64,000 nt of DNA from Cytobacillus firmus (GTDB lineage: Bacteria; Bacillota; Bacilli; Bacillales; Cytobacillaceae). The notes beneath the pieces were generated by a model. That model saw nothing but the letters and a program-made list of their open reading frames with translations, did not search any database and was not told the DNA's origin. The translations under genes were made by a program, and so were the position numbers. Position 1 is the first letter of the stretch; every line of letters begins with the position of its first letter. The stretch lies in the NCBI RefSeq assembly GCF_023612095.1, contig NZ_CP086235.1:1633001-1697000 (forward strand), read 5' to 3'. This document shows positions 44,601 to 52,643 of this stretch, piece by piece.

Positions 44601-46021
44601 GTGAAACAACATTTATGGATCAGCGGAAATTTCAAGGAAACAGAGAATTACAAAGCATTAAAAAGCCCCTATAGCGGGGAGGTTATTGCAGAAGTCGCCA
44701 TGGCAGCTCCTTCCGATGTGAAGTCAGCAATTGATGCGGCAGAACAATCCAGAAAAATAATGGCTGATATGCCTGCCCATAAACGGGCGGAAATACTGGA
44801 AAATGTGGTCGCCATCATGAAGGAGGAAAAGAGGAGTGCGCAAAGATTATTGCGCACGAAGCTTCAAAGCCGATAAAGGCTGCCAGAGGAGAAGTTGACC
44901 GCACCATCATGACATATACCTTCGCTGCCCAGGAAGCGCGCAGACTTTATGGAGAAACAATCCCAATGGATGCCGCTCCGGGAGGCGAAGGCCGGGTCTC
45001 CTATACAGTACGGGAGCCTCTCGGGATTATTGGAGCCATCACGCCATTCAATTTTCCAATGAACCTGGTTGCGCATAAAGTGGGACCGGCTATTGCTGCC
45101 GGCAATACGGTTGTTTTAAAGCCTGCATCTCAAACGCCAATGTCGGCATACAAAGTTGCTGATATTTTTCACAGAGCAGGACTTCCTGCCGGAGCCCTGA
45201 ATGTGGTAACCGGTAGTGGCGGAACCGTCGGAGATGTACTGGTTGCCGACGGACGCATATCGATGATTACTTTTACAGGCAGCCCGGAAGTAGGCAGGCA
45301 GATCCGCGAACATGCAGGCCTGAAGAGAGTAACGCTTGAATTGGGGTCCAATTCGGCAGTTGTTGTGGATGAGAATGCAGACGTGGAGAAAATTGTCCCG
45401 CGTATTGTGGTCGGGGCTTTTGCCTTCCAGGGTCAGGTGTGTATTTCCGTCCAGCGAATCTATGTACATGTATCTCTGTACCAGACATTTGCCGAGCGTT
45501 TTGTTGAGGAAGCCAAAAAGCTGAAAATCGGCGATCCGCTTAATGAGGATACGGATATTTCAGCGATGATCTCCAGGAGTGACACTGAACGCGCAGAGAC
45601 CTGGATCAAGAGTGCCGTAGAAAGCGGAGCGGAGCTTGCGCTTGGCGGGAATGCAACAGATAATACGTTGTATCCGACCGTCTTGCTGAATGTTGATAAG
45701 AATGAAAAAATTTCTTGTGAGGAAGCATTTGCACCAGTTGTTCATATTAATTCATACAGCAGCTTTGATGAGGCGCTGGCACTTGTGAATGATTCAGACT
45801 TTGGCCTTCAGGCCGGTGTTTTCACCAATGATGTGAACAAAGCCTTCAAAGCAGCAAAAGAGCTTCATGTCGGCGGGGTAATGGTGAACGATTTCCCGAC
45901 CTTCCGTGTAGACCACATGCCATATGGCGGTGTGAAAATGAGCGGTATGGGACGTGAAGGAATCAAATATGCTGTTGAAGAAATGACAGAGATGAAGCTG
46001 ATCAGCTTTAAAATTGACTAA
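44601..46021 (+). pseudogene. Aldehyde dehydrogenase, interrupted by one frameshift
   Basis: The first 75 or so residues (to 44831) and the remaining 395 (from 44834) are in different frames; joined, they give a full-length enzyme of about 473 residues. The junction GAAAAGAGGAGTGC lacks one base relative to an unbroken frame continuing ECAKIIAHEASKPI. All catalytic features are otherwise intact: ITPFNFP, TFTGSPEVG, LELGSNSAV (Glu) and GQVCISVQR (Cys). The GTG start has AAGGAGGAATTCCA. It follows gabT, so succinate semialdehyde is the obvious candidate substrate. It is either a recent inactivation or a sequencing error. Confidence 0.82.
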
Positions 46022-46087
46022 GATGAAAAGGAAGAATACTTAGCCGATAATATTGCTGTTTTGGCCGTTATTCTTTATGGTTTCATA

Positions 46088-46118
46088 ATGCCTGGCCCTT
46101 TGGCCGGGCAGTTTTATT
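46088..46118 (+). terminator. Rho-independent terminator after the aldehyde dehydrogenase
   Basis: TGCCTGGCC pairs with GGCCGGGCA around CTTT, followed by GTTTTATT. It separates the yodT operon from yodP. Confidence 0.78.
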
Positions 46119-46138
46119 AATAGAAGGGGGTCTTAGCA

Positions 46139-46996
46139 ATGAATAATACAGCTTCTGTAAAAACACTAAAAAAAGAAGACTTTGTAGCCGAATTCTATCT
46201 TGATCCATTCAATAAACGATTAAGGATCGACGATTATGCAGGTGAATTGGCAGGTGCCGTCCATGAAGCAGAGAAAACAGCAAAAGAACACAAATGTGAG
46301 AAATTAATTTTCAGGGGAAGAGTTGAAAATTATTTAGATCTTCTTTCGATGGGTTTTCAGTGCGAGGCTGTTATTGACGGGTATTTCCACGGTTCTGATC
46401 AATACTTTTTCTGCAAGTATTTTTCAGATGAAAGAAGAACTAATGGGCACTGGATCTCTGAAGACAGCATTGTTAAAAATGTGACCGCCCTTGATAGAAA
46501 CCCGGATGTCATTATGCCTCCTTCTGAATATCAGCTTATAAAAATAACGGAGCAGGATGCTGAAAAAATGGCTGAACTATACCGTGAAGTTTTTAAGATT
46601 TATCCAACACCTCTCCATGATCCCTCATATATAAAAAAAACAATCCGGGAGGGCACCATTTATTACGCTTTTCAGTATAAAGATGACCTAGTCAGTGCTG
46701 CTTCAGCGGAGATCAATCTTTTTTATAAAAACGCAGAACTGACAGATTGTGCGACACTCCCATCCCACCGTAAACATGGTTTAATGAAAATACTCCTCGA
46801 AAAATTGGAAAAAGATCTAAAATCGCAGGGTGTATTCTGTGCCTACTCCATCGCCAGAGCGCTGTCATTCGGTATGAACGCCGTTCTGCATCAGCTTGGC
46901 TATTCCTATCGGGGCCGTCTTCTTAACAACTGCTATATTTTCGATAAACTTGAGAATATGAATGTCTGGGTAAGGAATTTGGCCCATTCGGATTAA
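46139..46996 (+). CDS. yodP: Beta-lysine N6-acetyltransferase (YodP/AblB)
   Basis: 285 residues. N-terminal domain with EKLIFRGRVENYLDLLSMGFQCEAVIDGYFHGSDQYFFCKYF, a feature of the AblB family (shown here only as the landmarks GFQCEAVIDGYF and YFFCKYF), followed by a GNAT domain with TLPSHRKHGLMKILLEKLE as the acetyl-CoA loop. AblB acetylates the 6-amino group of beta-lysine made by KamA/AblA. AGAAGGGGGTCTTAGCA precedes the ATG. Confidence 0.9.
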   Translation: MNNTASVKTLKKEDFVAEFYLDPFNKRLRIDDYAGELAGAVHEAEKTAKEHKCEKLIFRGRVENYLDLLSMGFQCEAVIDGYFHGSDQYFFCKYFSDERRTNGHWISEDSIVKNVTALDRNPDVIMPPSEYQLIKITEQDAEKMAELYREVFKIYPTPLHDPSYIKKTIREGTIYYAFQYKDDLVSAASAEINLFYKNAELTDCATLPSHRKHGLMKILLEKLEKDLKSQGVFCAYSIARALSFGMNAVLHQLGYSYRGRLLNNCYIFDKLENMNVWVRNLAHSD

Positions 46997-47014
46997 CGGA
47001 TCCTCAAAAAGAAG

Positions 47015-47030
47015 TGCCGAATTTTCGGCA
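47015..47030. promoter_or_regulatory. Palindrome TGCCGA-N4-TCGGCA upstream of the activator gene
   Basis: A perfect 16-bp palindrome 54 bp before the regulator start. The same architecture recurs at 48505-48520 upstream of kamA. Candidate binding site of the activator; a hairpin role for yodP is less likely because no T-run follows. Confidence 0.55.
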
Positions 47031-47036
47031 TCATCC

Positions 47037-47060
47037 TGACAGGTTTTCGGCACCCTGTCA
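47037..47060. promoter_or_regulatory. Second inverted repeat before the activator gene
   Basis: TGACAGG and CCTGTCA are perfect arms around a 10-nt loop containing TTTTCGGCA, the same 9-mer as at 47022-47030, 22 bp away, so both could face the same side of the helix. Confidence 0.4.
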
Positions 47061-47083
47061 TATACATAAGCAGGGGGGATTTA

Positions 47084-48514
47084 ATGATTGAAACTCAAAG
47101 TATTTCTAAAGAAGTTCTGGCCGCCATATTAAAAGGCATTGATGAAGGGATTCATGTAGTGGATTTGAATGGAATGACCATTTTTTATAATGAAATAGCT
47201 GCTAGACACGATGGTCTGGAGGTTTCCGAGGTAATCGGAAAACCTGTTCTGAAAGTCTTTCCTTCATTGGATAAAGAGACAAGCACTTTATTAAAGGTTA
47301 TGAAAACAGAAACACCGATATATAATCAGACTCAGTCCTATGTAAACCTCCATGGTGCACAAATAGAAACCATCAATACCACTCTCCCTATAACTGTTAA
47401 TGGGAAGGTAGCGGGAGCTGTCGAGATTGCCAAGGATTATTCCAGATTGAAGCTTCTTTCTGAAAGCCTTCTTGATCTGCGCAAAAAAATAAAACAGCCC
47501 CTCAAAAAAGCGGCTTCTGCCAATAATGTACAGTATACACTGGATAGCCTTCTCACAATAAATAAGGAAATGAAAAATATTAAAAAGGAAGCCGCTAAAC
47601 TGGCAAAGTCCGATTCTTCCATTCTTGTGTTTGGGGAAAGCGGGTGCGGAAAGGAGCTCTTTGTTCAGGGGCTTCATCATGCTTCCTCAAGAACTGAAGG
47701 CCCATTTATTGCCCAGAACTGTGCAGCAATACCGGAGTCCTTGCTTGAAAGCATACTTTTTGGGACTGCTAAAGGAAGCTACACAGGAGCGGTAGACCGG
47801 CCGGGGTTATTTGAATTAGCCGATGGCGGGACACTTTTTCTCGATGAAATACACGCCATGCCGATTGAGCTGCAGGCTAAACTGCTGAGAGTGCTTGAGG
47901 ATGGCATTGTCCGAAGAGTAGGAAGTCCGAAAAGCTCACAGGTCAATGTACGGGTGATTGCAGCCATGAATATCCATCCAATGGAAGCACTTGAGAAGAA
48001 CCAAATGAGAAAAGACTTATTTTACCGCTTAAACGTTCTCACTTTTGGTCTCCTGCCTCTTAGGGAGAGAAAGGAAGATATTGAATTTCTTGCCCATCAT
48101 TTTATTAAGCGATTTAATCACGTGTTAAAAAAAGGACTTTCAGGAATCGGGGATGATGTGCTGGCGTTTTTCAGACAATACCATTGGCCCGGTAACGTCA
48201 GGGAATTAAAGCATACAATCGAGTACATGATGAATGTCTGTGAAGGAGACTTTCTAAAAGCTGAGGATTTGCCAGTTATATTGAAACAGCAGCTTCAAAA
48301 GAATAAACAGGATTTTTCACTGAAAGTCCAGCCATTAAAAGCGAGTATGCAAAAGCAGGAAAAAGCTTTAATCGAAAAAGCTCTTCAAGAAACAAACGGA
48401 AATATAAAAAAAGCCGCAAAGCTATTGGAGGTGCCCCGTCAGACACTGCAATATAAATTGGCCAAGTATAATATTGAAATGAATAACAGAGTCCTGGAAA
48501 AAAGTGCCGAGTAA
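47084..48514 (+). CDS. Sigma-54-dependent transcriptional activator (PAS-AAA-HTH)
   Basis: 476 residues. PAS domain at about 10-125 ([17 protein letters not shown]), a linker coiled coil, AAA+ domain at about 160-390, and a Fis-type HTH at the end ([20 protein letters not shown]). AAA landmarks: FGESGCGKE (Walker A), KGSYTGA in place of [17 protein letters not shown] (Walker B), and [10 protein letters not shown]. It must act on a sigma-54 promoter; the one before kamA, 103 bp downstream of its stop, is the obvious target. The PAS domain probably senses a small molecule, perhaps a pathway intermediate. CAGGGGGGATTTA precedes the ATG. Confidence 0.9.
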   Translation: MIETQSISKEVLAAILKGIDEGIHVVDLNGMTIFYNEIAARHDGLEVSEVIGKPVLKVFPSLDKETSTLLKVMKTETPIYNQTQSYVNLHGAQIETINTTLPITVNGKVAGAVEIAKDYSRLKLLSESLLDLRKKIKQPLKKAASANNVQYTLDSLLTINKEMKNIKKEAAKLAKSDSSILVFGESGCGKELFVQGLHHASSRTEGPFIAQNCAAIPESLLESILFGTAKGSYTGAVDRPGLFELADGGTLFLDEIHAMPIELQAKLLRVLEDGIVRRVGSPKSSQVNVRVIAAMNIHPMEALEKNQMRKDLFYRLNVLTFGLLPLRERKEDIEFLAHHFIKRFNHVLKKGLSGIGDDVLAFFRQYHWPGNVRELKHTIEYMMNVCEGDFLKAEDLPVILKQQLQKNKQDFSLKVQPLKASMQKQEKALIEKALQETNGNIKKAAKLLEVPRQTLQYKLAKYNIEMNNRVLEKSAE

Positions 48515-48528
48515 TCGGCACTTTTTTG
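48499..48528 (+). terminator. Terminator after the activator gene, overlapping a palindrome
   Basis: AAAGTGCCGA pairs with TCGGCACTTT around GTAA, then TTTT. The stem contains the TGCCGA-N4-TCGGCA palindrome and may double as a protein-binding site. Confidence 0.8.
48505..48520. promoter_or_regulatory. Palindrome TGCCGA-N4-TCGGCA at enhancer distance from kamA
   Basis: Same 6-4-6 palindrome as at 47015-47030. Its centre is about 105 bp upstream of the -24 element, a normal place for an upstream activating site. Confidence 0.55.
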
Positions 48529-48614
48529 TTTTATCGGAAATGAAAGTATCCCTTAACTTGCAAATAATCGCCAATTCTGAAGGGGTTTCATATGATAGTA
48601 CGAAATATTCTGAA

Positions 48615-48631
48615 TTGGCATGAAACTTGCA
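48615..48631 (+). promoter_or_regulatory. Sigma-54 (-24/-12) promoter of kamA
   Basis: TTGGCATGAAACTTGCA: the invariant GG at 48617-48618 and GC at 48629-48630 are 10 nt apart, and flanking bases match the consensus TGGCAC-N5-TTGC at all but one position. It lies about 40 bp before the kamA start. Confidence 0.88.
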
Positions 48632-48669
48632 ATATGTATTTAATAGAAATTCATATAGGGGGAATAGAG

Positions 48670-50100
48670 ATGAAGAACTTTTTATATAAACCGGATCGGC
48701 ATTGGAAAGATATTGAGCTATGGAAAGACGTCACAGAAGAACAATGGAATGATTGGCTCTGGCAGCTGACGAACACCATTCGGACAGTTGATGATTTGAA
48801 AAAGGTGATTAATCTTACACCAGAAGAGGAGGAAGGAGTCAGGATTTCTGCAAAGACCATCCCTTTAAATATTACACCTTATTATGCTTCACTAATGAAT
48901 CCGGATGACCCCCGGTGTCCGGTGAGGATGCAATCCGTCCCTATTTCAAATGAAATCTATAAAACTAAATATGATCTTGAAGATCCGCTGCATGAGGACG
49001 AAGACTCCCCAGTTCCGGGGTTAACACACCGCTACCCTGACCGGGTCTTATTTTTGGTAACAAATCAATGTTCAATGTATTGCCGTTATTGTACAAGAAG
49101 AAGATTTTCCGGACAAATCGGCATGGGTGTACCGAAAAAACAGCTGGATGCGGCGATCAGCTATATCAGGAGTGCTCCTCAGGTTCGAGATGTTCTCATT
49201 TCCGGTGGAGACGGACTTTTGATCAATGACAATATACTTGAATACATTCTGAAAAATTTACGTGAAATCGATCATGTTGAAATCATCAGAATCGGCACGA
49301 GAGCTCCAGTTGTATTTCCCCAGCGGATCACCGAGAATTTATGCAATATCCTGAAAAAGTATCATCCGGTGTGGCTAAATACACATTTTAACACTTCCAT
49401 TGAAATTACCGAGGATTCTAAGCGAGCATGTGAGATGCTGGCAAATGCCGGTGTGCCTGTGGGGAATCAATCCGTCATTTTGGCAGGCATAAACGACAGC
49501 GTTCCTATTATGAAAAGACTAATGCATGACCTTGTTAAAATCCGGGTTCGTCCTTATTACATTTATCAATGTGATCTTTCTGAAGGCATTGGCCATTTCC
49601 GCGCTCCGGTTTCGAAGGGGCTTGAAATTATTGAAGGGTTGAGGGGACATACATCGGGTTATGCTGTTCCGACTTTTGTGGTCGATGCGCCTGGCGGAGG
49701 CGGGAAGATTTCACTGCAGCCGAATTATTTGATCTCGCAAAGTGCTGACAAAGTGGTCCTCCGCAATTTCGAAGGTGTAATCACCACGTATCCTGAGCCT
49801 GAAAACTATGTCCCAGGCCGTGCAGAAGGCTACTTTAAAGAAATTTATCCTGATATGGATGAGAAAAAATCAAATGTGGGCATTGCCGCGCTAATGAATG
49901 ACCAGCAGTTCAACCTGGTGCCAGAAGGCCTGGCAAGGCTGGATCGCCGCGACAAATATGACAGCGATCCAGAGCACATTTCTTTGAAAGATAAGCGGGG
50001 CAAACGGGATGAATTAAAGGAAAAGAAATTCAATGCCCAGCAGACAAAGCAGAGCCCTGCAGCAGAAGCGGGCTCACAAGCTGCGGCTGCCAAGGAATAG
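48670..50100 (+). CDS. kamA: Lysine 2,3-aminomutase
   Basis: 476 residues. Radical-SAM and PLP enzyme converting L-lysine to L-beta-lysine. CSMYCRYCTRRR (about residue 137) is the C-x3-C-x2-C cluster motif; SGGDGLLI binds SAM; PTFVVDAPGGGGKI (about residue 335) is the PLP-Lys region. The last 40 residues are charged and low-complexity. The ATG follows TAGGGGGAATAGAG; the frame upstream contains the promoter and is not coding. Confidence 0.96.
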   Translation: MKNFLYKPDRHWKDIELWKDVTEEQWNDWLWQLTNTIRTVDDLKKVINLTPEEEEGVRISAKTIPLNITPYYASLMNPDDPRCPVRMQSVPISNEIYKTKYDLEDPLHEDEDSPVPGLTHRYPDRVLFLVTNQCSMYCRYCTRRRFSGQIGMGVPKKQLDAAISYIRSAPQVRDVLISGGDGLLINDNILEYILKNLREIDHVEIIRIGTRAPVVFPQRITENLCNILKKYHPVWLNTHFNTSIEITEDSKRACEMLANAGVPVGNQSVILAGINDSVPIMKRLMHDLVKIRVRPYYIYQCDLSEGIGHFRAPVSKGLEIIEGLRGHTSGYAVPTFVVDAPGGGGKISLQPNYLISQSADKVVLRNFEGVITTYPEPENYVPGRAEGYFKEIYPDMDEKKSNVGIAALMNDQQFNLVPEGLARLDRRDKYDSDPEHISLKDKRGKRDELKEKKFNAQQTKQSPAAEAGSQAAAAKE

Positions 50101-50110
50101 GAGGACAGGA

Positions 50111-50404
50111 ATGGGAAGTAAATGTGCATGGTGTGAAAGCCAAAATATTAATGAAAGCAGCGAAACAGTTTATTGGGAGCTTCCTGATGGAACAAGGGCC
50201 ATCCAAATAAATGAGACACCTTCCATTGCCTGCAGGGATTGTGATATGGTTTACCAGTCAGATGAGCTTGTTAAGACGATTGAGGACCAGCTATTTTTAA
50301 TTGATGTGAAGAAGATCGGAAAAGAAATAAATTACGAAAAATTGATGGAGCAGCCAAGGCTGCTGAAAAGAAACTATTTTGATTTTTCTTCCTATGATAA
50401 GTAA
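50111..50404 (+). CDS. yokU: YokU-family zinc-ribbon protein
   Basis: 97 residues. CAWCES and CRDCDM form two CxxC knuckles separated by a beta hairpin, as in the N-terminal domain of MqsA-type proteins; the end LKRNYFDFSSYDK is typical of YokU. It always seems to sit beside kamA in Bacillus relatives, and here it is 10 bp downstream. AGGAGGACAGGA precedes the ATG. Function unknown; possibly accessory to KamA or a small regulator. Confidence 0.87.
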   Translation: MGSKCAWCESQNINESSETVYWELPDGTRAIQINETPSIACRDCDMVYQSDELVKTIEDQLFLIDVKKIGKEINYEKLMEQPRLLKRNYFDFSSYDK

Positions 50405-50412
50405 GGAAAAGG

Positions 50413-50440
50413 GCAGCCCGCAGATATGAGGGCTGTTTTT
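50413..50440 (+). terminator. Rho-independent terminator after yokU
   Basis: CAGCCC pairs with GGGCTG around 10 nt, followed by TTTTT. Confidence 0.75.
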
Positions 50441-50527
50441 AATGTGTATAAGTAGACGAGCTTGGCACAGTTCGATTATAGTAGAAAATAAATTAATGAA
50501 CGACTGAATAAAAAGGAAGGCGTTAAT

Positions 50528-50749
50528 ATGTCAAAAACTTTCTATCACTTTTTAATGAAATACAGGCATCCAGCACCAAAAGACAACATCAGCCGTTTTG
50601 CCAATAACGCATATGAAGACCACAGCTTTCCAAAAACGTCATATGATTACGAAGAAATTAGTTCCTATCTGGAGTTGAACGGTTCATACATGGAAAGCAT
50701 GTCTGTATTTGATGAAGCCTGGCAATTGTATGTCCTTATTGAAAGCTGA
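50528..50749 (+). CDS. yozE: YozE family protein (UPF0346)
   Basis: 73 residues. FYHFLMKYRHPAPKD, FANNAYEDHSFPKTS and the SYLELNGSY segment match the UPF0346 family along the whole length. It is a small helical protein with a fold related to SAM-like domains; role unknown. AAGGAAGGCGTTAAT precedes the ATG; a terminator follows the stop. Confidence 0.92.
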   Translation: MSKTFYHFLMKYRHPAPKDNISRFANNAYEDHSFPKTSYDYEEISSYLELNGSYMESMSVFDEAWQLYVLIES

Positions 50750-50762
50750 ATGAACATTTTGA

Positions 50763-50791
50763 AACACTCCTGCTCTGGAGTGTTTTTTTAT
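50763..50791 (+). terminator. Rho-independent terminator after yozE
   Basis: AACACTCC pairs with GGAGTGTT around 6 nt, followed by T-run. Confidence 0.85.
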
Positions 50792-50844
50792 TTTGCTGTT
50801 TTCTTAAAGTCTGTTGTATTTAATATTTTAGTCTAATTTACTGA

Positions 50845-51026
50845 GTTGATCTTCGCTGTGGACACTTGATCCTCGAAAATGCTGACGCATTTCCTTCGTG
50901 CGGTGTTCATTCGAGGAAGTTTATTCAATGTCCTGCGGGAGGAGAGGGAGCGGGAGACCCCGCAGGCGAAGCCGAGGAGGCTCCCGTTCTTCCCGCGGAA
51001 AGCAAGTAACCGTAGCGGAAAGCAAC
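50845..51026. repeat. Dispersed inverted-repeat element, copy 3 (long form)
   Basis: About 182 bp. Shares with copy 2 the extra segment CCTCGAAAATGC..TTCGTGCGGTGTT and with copies 1 and 2 the core CCTGCGGGAG, GGGAGACCCCGCAGGCG, GCCGAGGAGGCTC and CCCGCGGAAAGC. The ends GTTGAT and GCAAC are more worn than in the other copies. The gap 50792-51169 contains nothing else convincing. Confidence 0.85.
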
Positions 51027-51169
51027 GGGCTGAATATAAATACTAAATTCATCTTTATTTTGAAAAAGGCTTTTGATTGATTGTGATGAACGTACGGACG
51101 ATTTACATAAAAAGTGCATATACTATTGTATTCACTACTCACGACTCAGTCATTGAGAGGATGGAGGAA

Positions 51170-51865
51170 ATGAGCAAAAAGAAAAAACCCAAGTACAAAA
51201 TCGGTGATACAGTCGTGATCACTATTTATGGTACAGTCGGAAAAGTAACAGATGTAAAGTGGCTAGATGATATGTACGTCTATGAAGTCAATAAAAGTGA
51301 AGGTCTATATATGGAATCCAGCCTTCAAATGCTGTCTGAGTATGAAGGTGAGATTATGGAAAAGGAGCATATTGACATCGAATATAAATACTTTTTTGGC
51401 GACCTGGTCCATGTTAAGGGGTATGGTTCGGATCTTTTCAAAATCGTAGGCTTCAGGACGGAAATTTGGAGATACAAAGAAGATGCATGGGAAGATGTTA
51501 TTTATGAGCTTTCAAGGATTAATGACGGGGAATGGCTGGAAGCTGGGGAAGAAGAGCTGACACTCGTTGCGGATGCTGAAAGTGCTGATGCATTTATTCA
51601 AAAGCTGGGGCTCCTCTATATGATCAATAAAAAAGAAAAGCTTCCTGAATTAAGGGAAACGGCACATTCATTTCGAAAGGCAGAAAAGGAATTGCTGGAT
51701 GGGATAAAAGAAAGAAAAGTGCTGATTGATGGCTTGCTTGATATATACAATGATTATCGTATTCTTTATGAAATGTTTCAGGATGATGAGTATAAGCATA
51801 TCATGCGGGTTATACTCAGAAAGCTGAAGCATATTGCCAACAATGATGATAAGAGCACTGTGTAA
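51170..51865 (+). CDS. yodN: YodN-like protein
   Basis: 231 residues. After a Lys-rich N-terminus come two SH3/KOW-like segments (KYKIGDTVVITIYGTVGKVTDV and FFGDLVHVKGYGSDLFKIVG, given by their landmarks IGDTVV and GDLVHV), then a helical C-terminal half. Position next to yozE matches B. subtilis yodN. GAGAGG lies 9 nt before the ATG. The frame extends 31 codons upstream without a binding site, and those codons are omitted. Function unknown. Confidence 0.75.
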   Translation: MSKKKKPKYKIGDTVVITIYGTVGKVTDVKWLDDMYVYEVNKSEGLYMESSLQMLSEYEGEIMEKEHIDIEYKYFFGDLVHVKGYGSDLFKIVGFRTEIWRYKEDAWEDVIYELSRINDGEWLEAGEEELTLVADAESADAFIQKLGLLYMINKKEKLPELRETAHSFRKAEKELLDGIKERKVLIDGLLDIYNDYRILYEMFQDDEYKHIMRVILRKLKHIANNDDKSTV

Positions 51866-51893
51866 AAAGAAGTCACTGAAGTTCCAGCGCTTT

Positions 51894-52055
51894 TTAGAGC
51901 CAGGTGACCAGGAGATACAGTAAAAATGGGATGCCAAACCATATGACGAGCTTGAACCAGGCATTTAATAGATTGCTATAAAGATTTATTATTGAGCTTT
52001 CTTCAAGATTGACATCTTCTTTAATTAGTAGGGCTAGTCTGGATATACTGGACAT
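51894..52055 (-). CDS. Predicted 53-residue membrane protein
   Basis: A soluble, acidic N-terminal helix (RLALLIKEDVNLEESS) is followed by one membrane span (LVIWFGIPFLLYLLVTWL) at the very C-terminus, a tail-anchored shape. GAGGAGGCAGCGAC precedes the ATG, an excellent ribosome binding site. It is convergent with yodN and divergent from yozD. No family is recognised with certainty; the place corresponds to the yodN-yozD interval in B. subtilis. Confidence 0.65.
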   Translation of the reverse strand: MSSISRLALLIKEDVNLEESSIINLYSNLLNAWFKLVIWFGIPFLLYLLVTWL

Positions 52056-52221
52056 GTCGCTGCCTCCTCAATTTCTGTATAATATGGATTGCTGTTGGCT
52101 GTTTATCCTATATGTATGTCCTGACTGAAGAAAAATGCATTGAAAATAAAATAAAGAATATGGCTTGTTCTGCATGAATCCAGGGAGTACTTCATACATT
52201 CTGTACAAAGGGGGCGTTGCT

Positions 52222-52395
52222 GTGAAGGAAATAGAAGTCGTAATAGATACAGAAGAAATTGCTGAGTTTTTCTTTCATGAGCTGGCAAAAAGGGGATATG
52301 TGCCTACTGAAGGAGAATTGGATGAACTTGCAGATATCACGTTTGAATACCTGCTGCAAAAGTGCATCATTGACGAAGAAGTTGAAGATGACTGA
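52222..52395 (+). CDS. yozD: YozD family protein
   Basis: 57 residues, acidic. EIEVVIDTEEIAEFFFHELAKRGYVPTE... is described here by the landmarks IDTEEIAEFF and KRGYVPTEGELDELAD; it matches YozD in length and composition. GTG start after AAAGGGGGCGTTGCT; the open frame continues upstream but without a site. A strong terminator follows. Function unknown. Confidence 0.85.
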   Translation: MKEIEVVIDTEEIAEFFFHELAKRGYVPTEGELDELADITFEYLLQKCIIDEEVEDD

Positions 52396-52404
52396 TATAG
52401 AAAA

Positions 52405-52436
52405 ATGACGAGGAAAGGTGCTCGTCATTTTTTTGC
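52405..52436 (+). terminator. Rho-independent terminator after yozD
   Basis: AAATGACGAG pairs with CTCGTCATTT around 8 nt, followed by TTTT. Confidence 0.88.
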
Positions 52437-52544
52437 GGAGCAGCAGGAACATCTTACACATACATATTTCTAAACACCCATTTTATGTGGGTACGCAGGG
52501 AACGCAGCATTTCCGAAAAAAATATGTGCTGCCACCACAGAAAG

Positions 52545-52571
52545 TGAAACCTTCTTGTTAATAAGCACGTA
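52545..52571 (+). promoter_or_regulatory. Sigma-W-type promoter of spo0M
   Basis: TGAAAC at 52545-52550, 17-nt spacer, CGTA at 52568-52571; about 73 bp before the start. The elements are exact, the spacer one longer than at the Ter promoters. Confidence 0.65.
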
Positions 52572-52643
52572 TATCTAAGTGAAATAAGTGCTTTGCTTTA
52601 TATATGGCAGTAAAAATAAAAAAGGAAACAGGGAGAGAAGCAT

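Noticed and set aside
50470..50500. Possible sigma-54 promoter before yozE (TTGGCACAGTTCGATTAT)
   Set aside because: The -24 part matches, but the -12 GC is missing at the required distance.
50898..51080. Arg/Gly/Ser-rich frames near copy 3 of the repeat, on both strands
   Set aside because: They follow from the repeat's GC-rich palindromes; composition is unlike neighbouring genes and no start signal is present.
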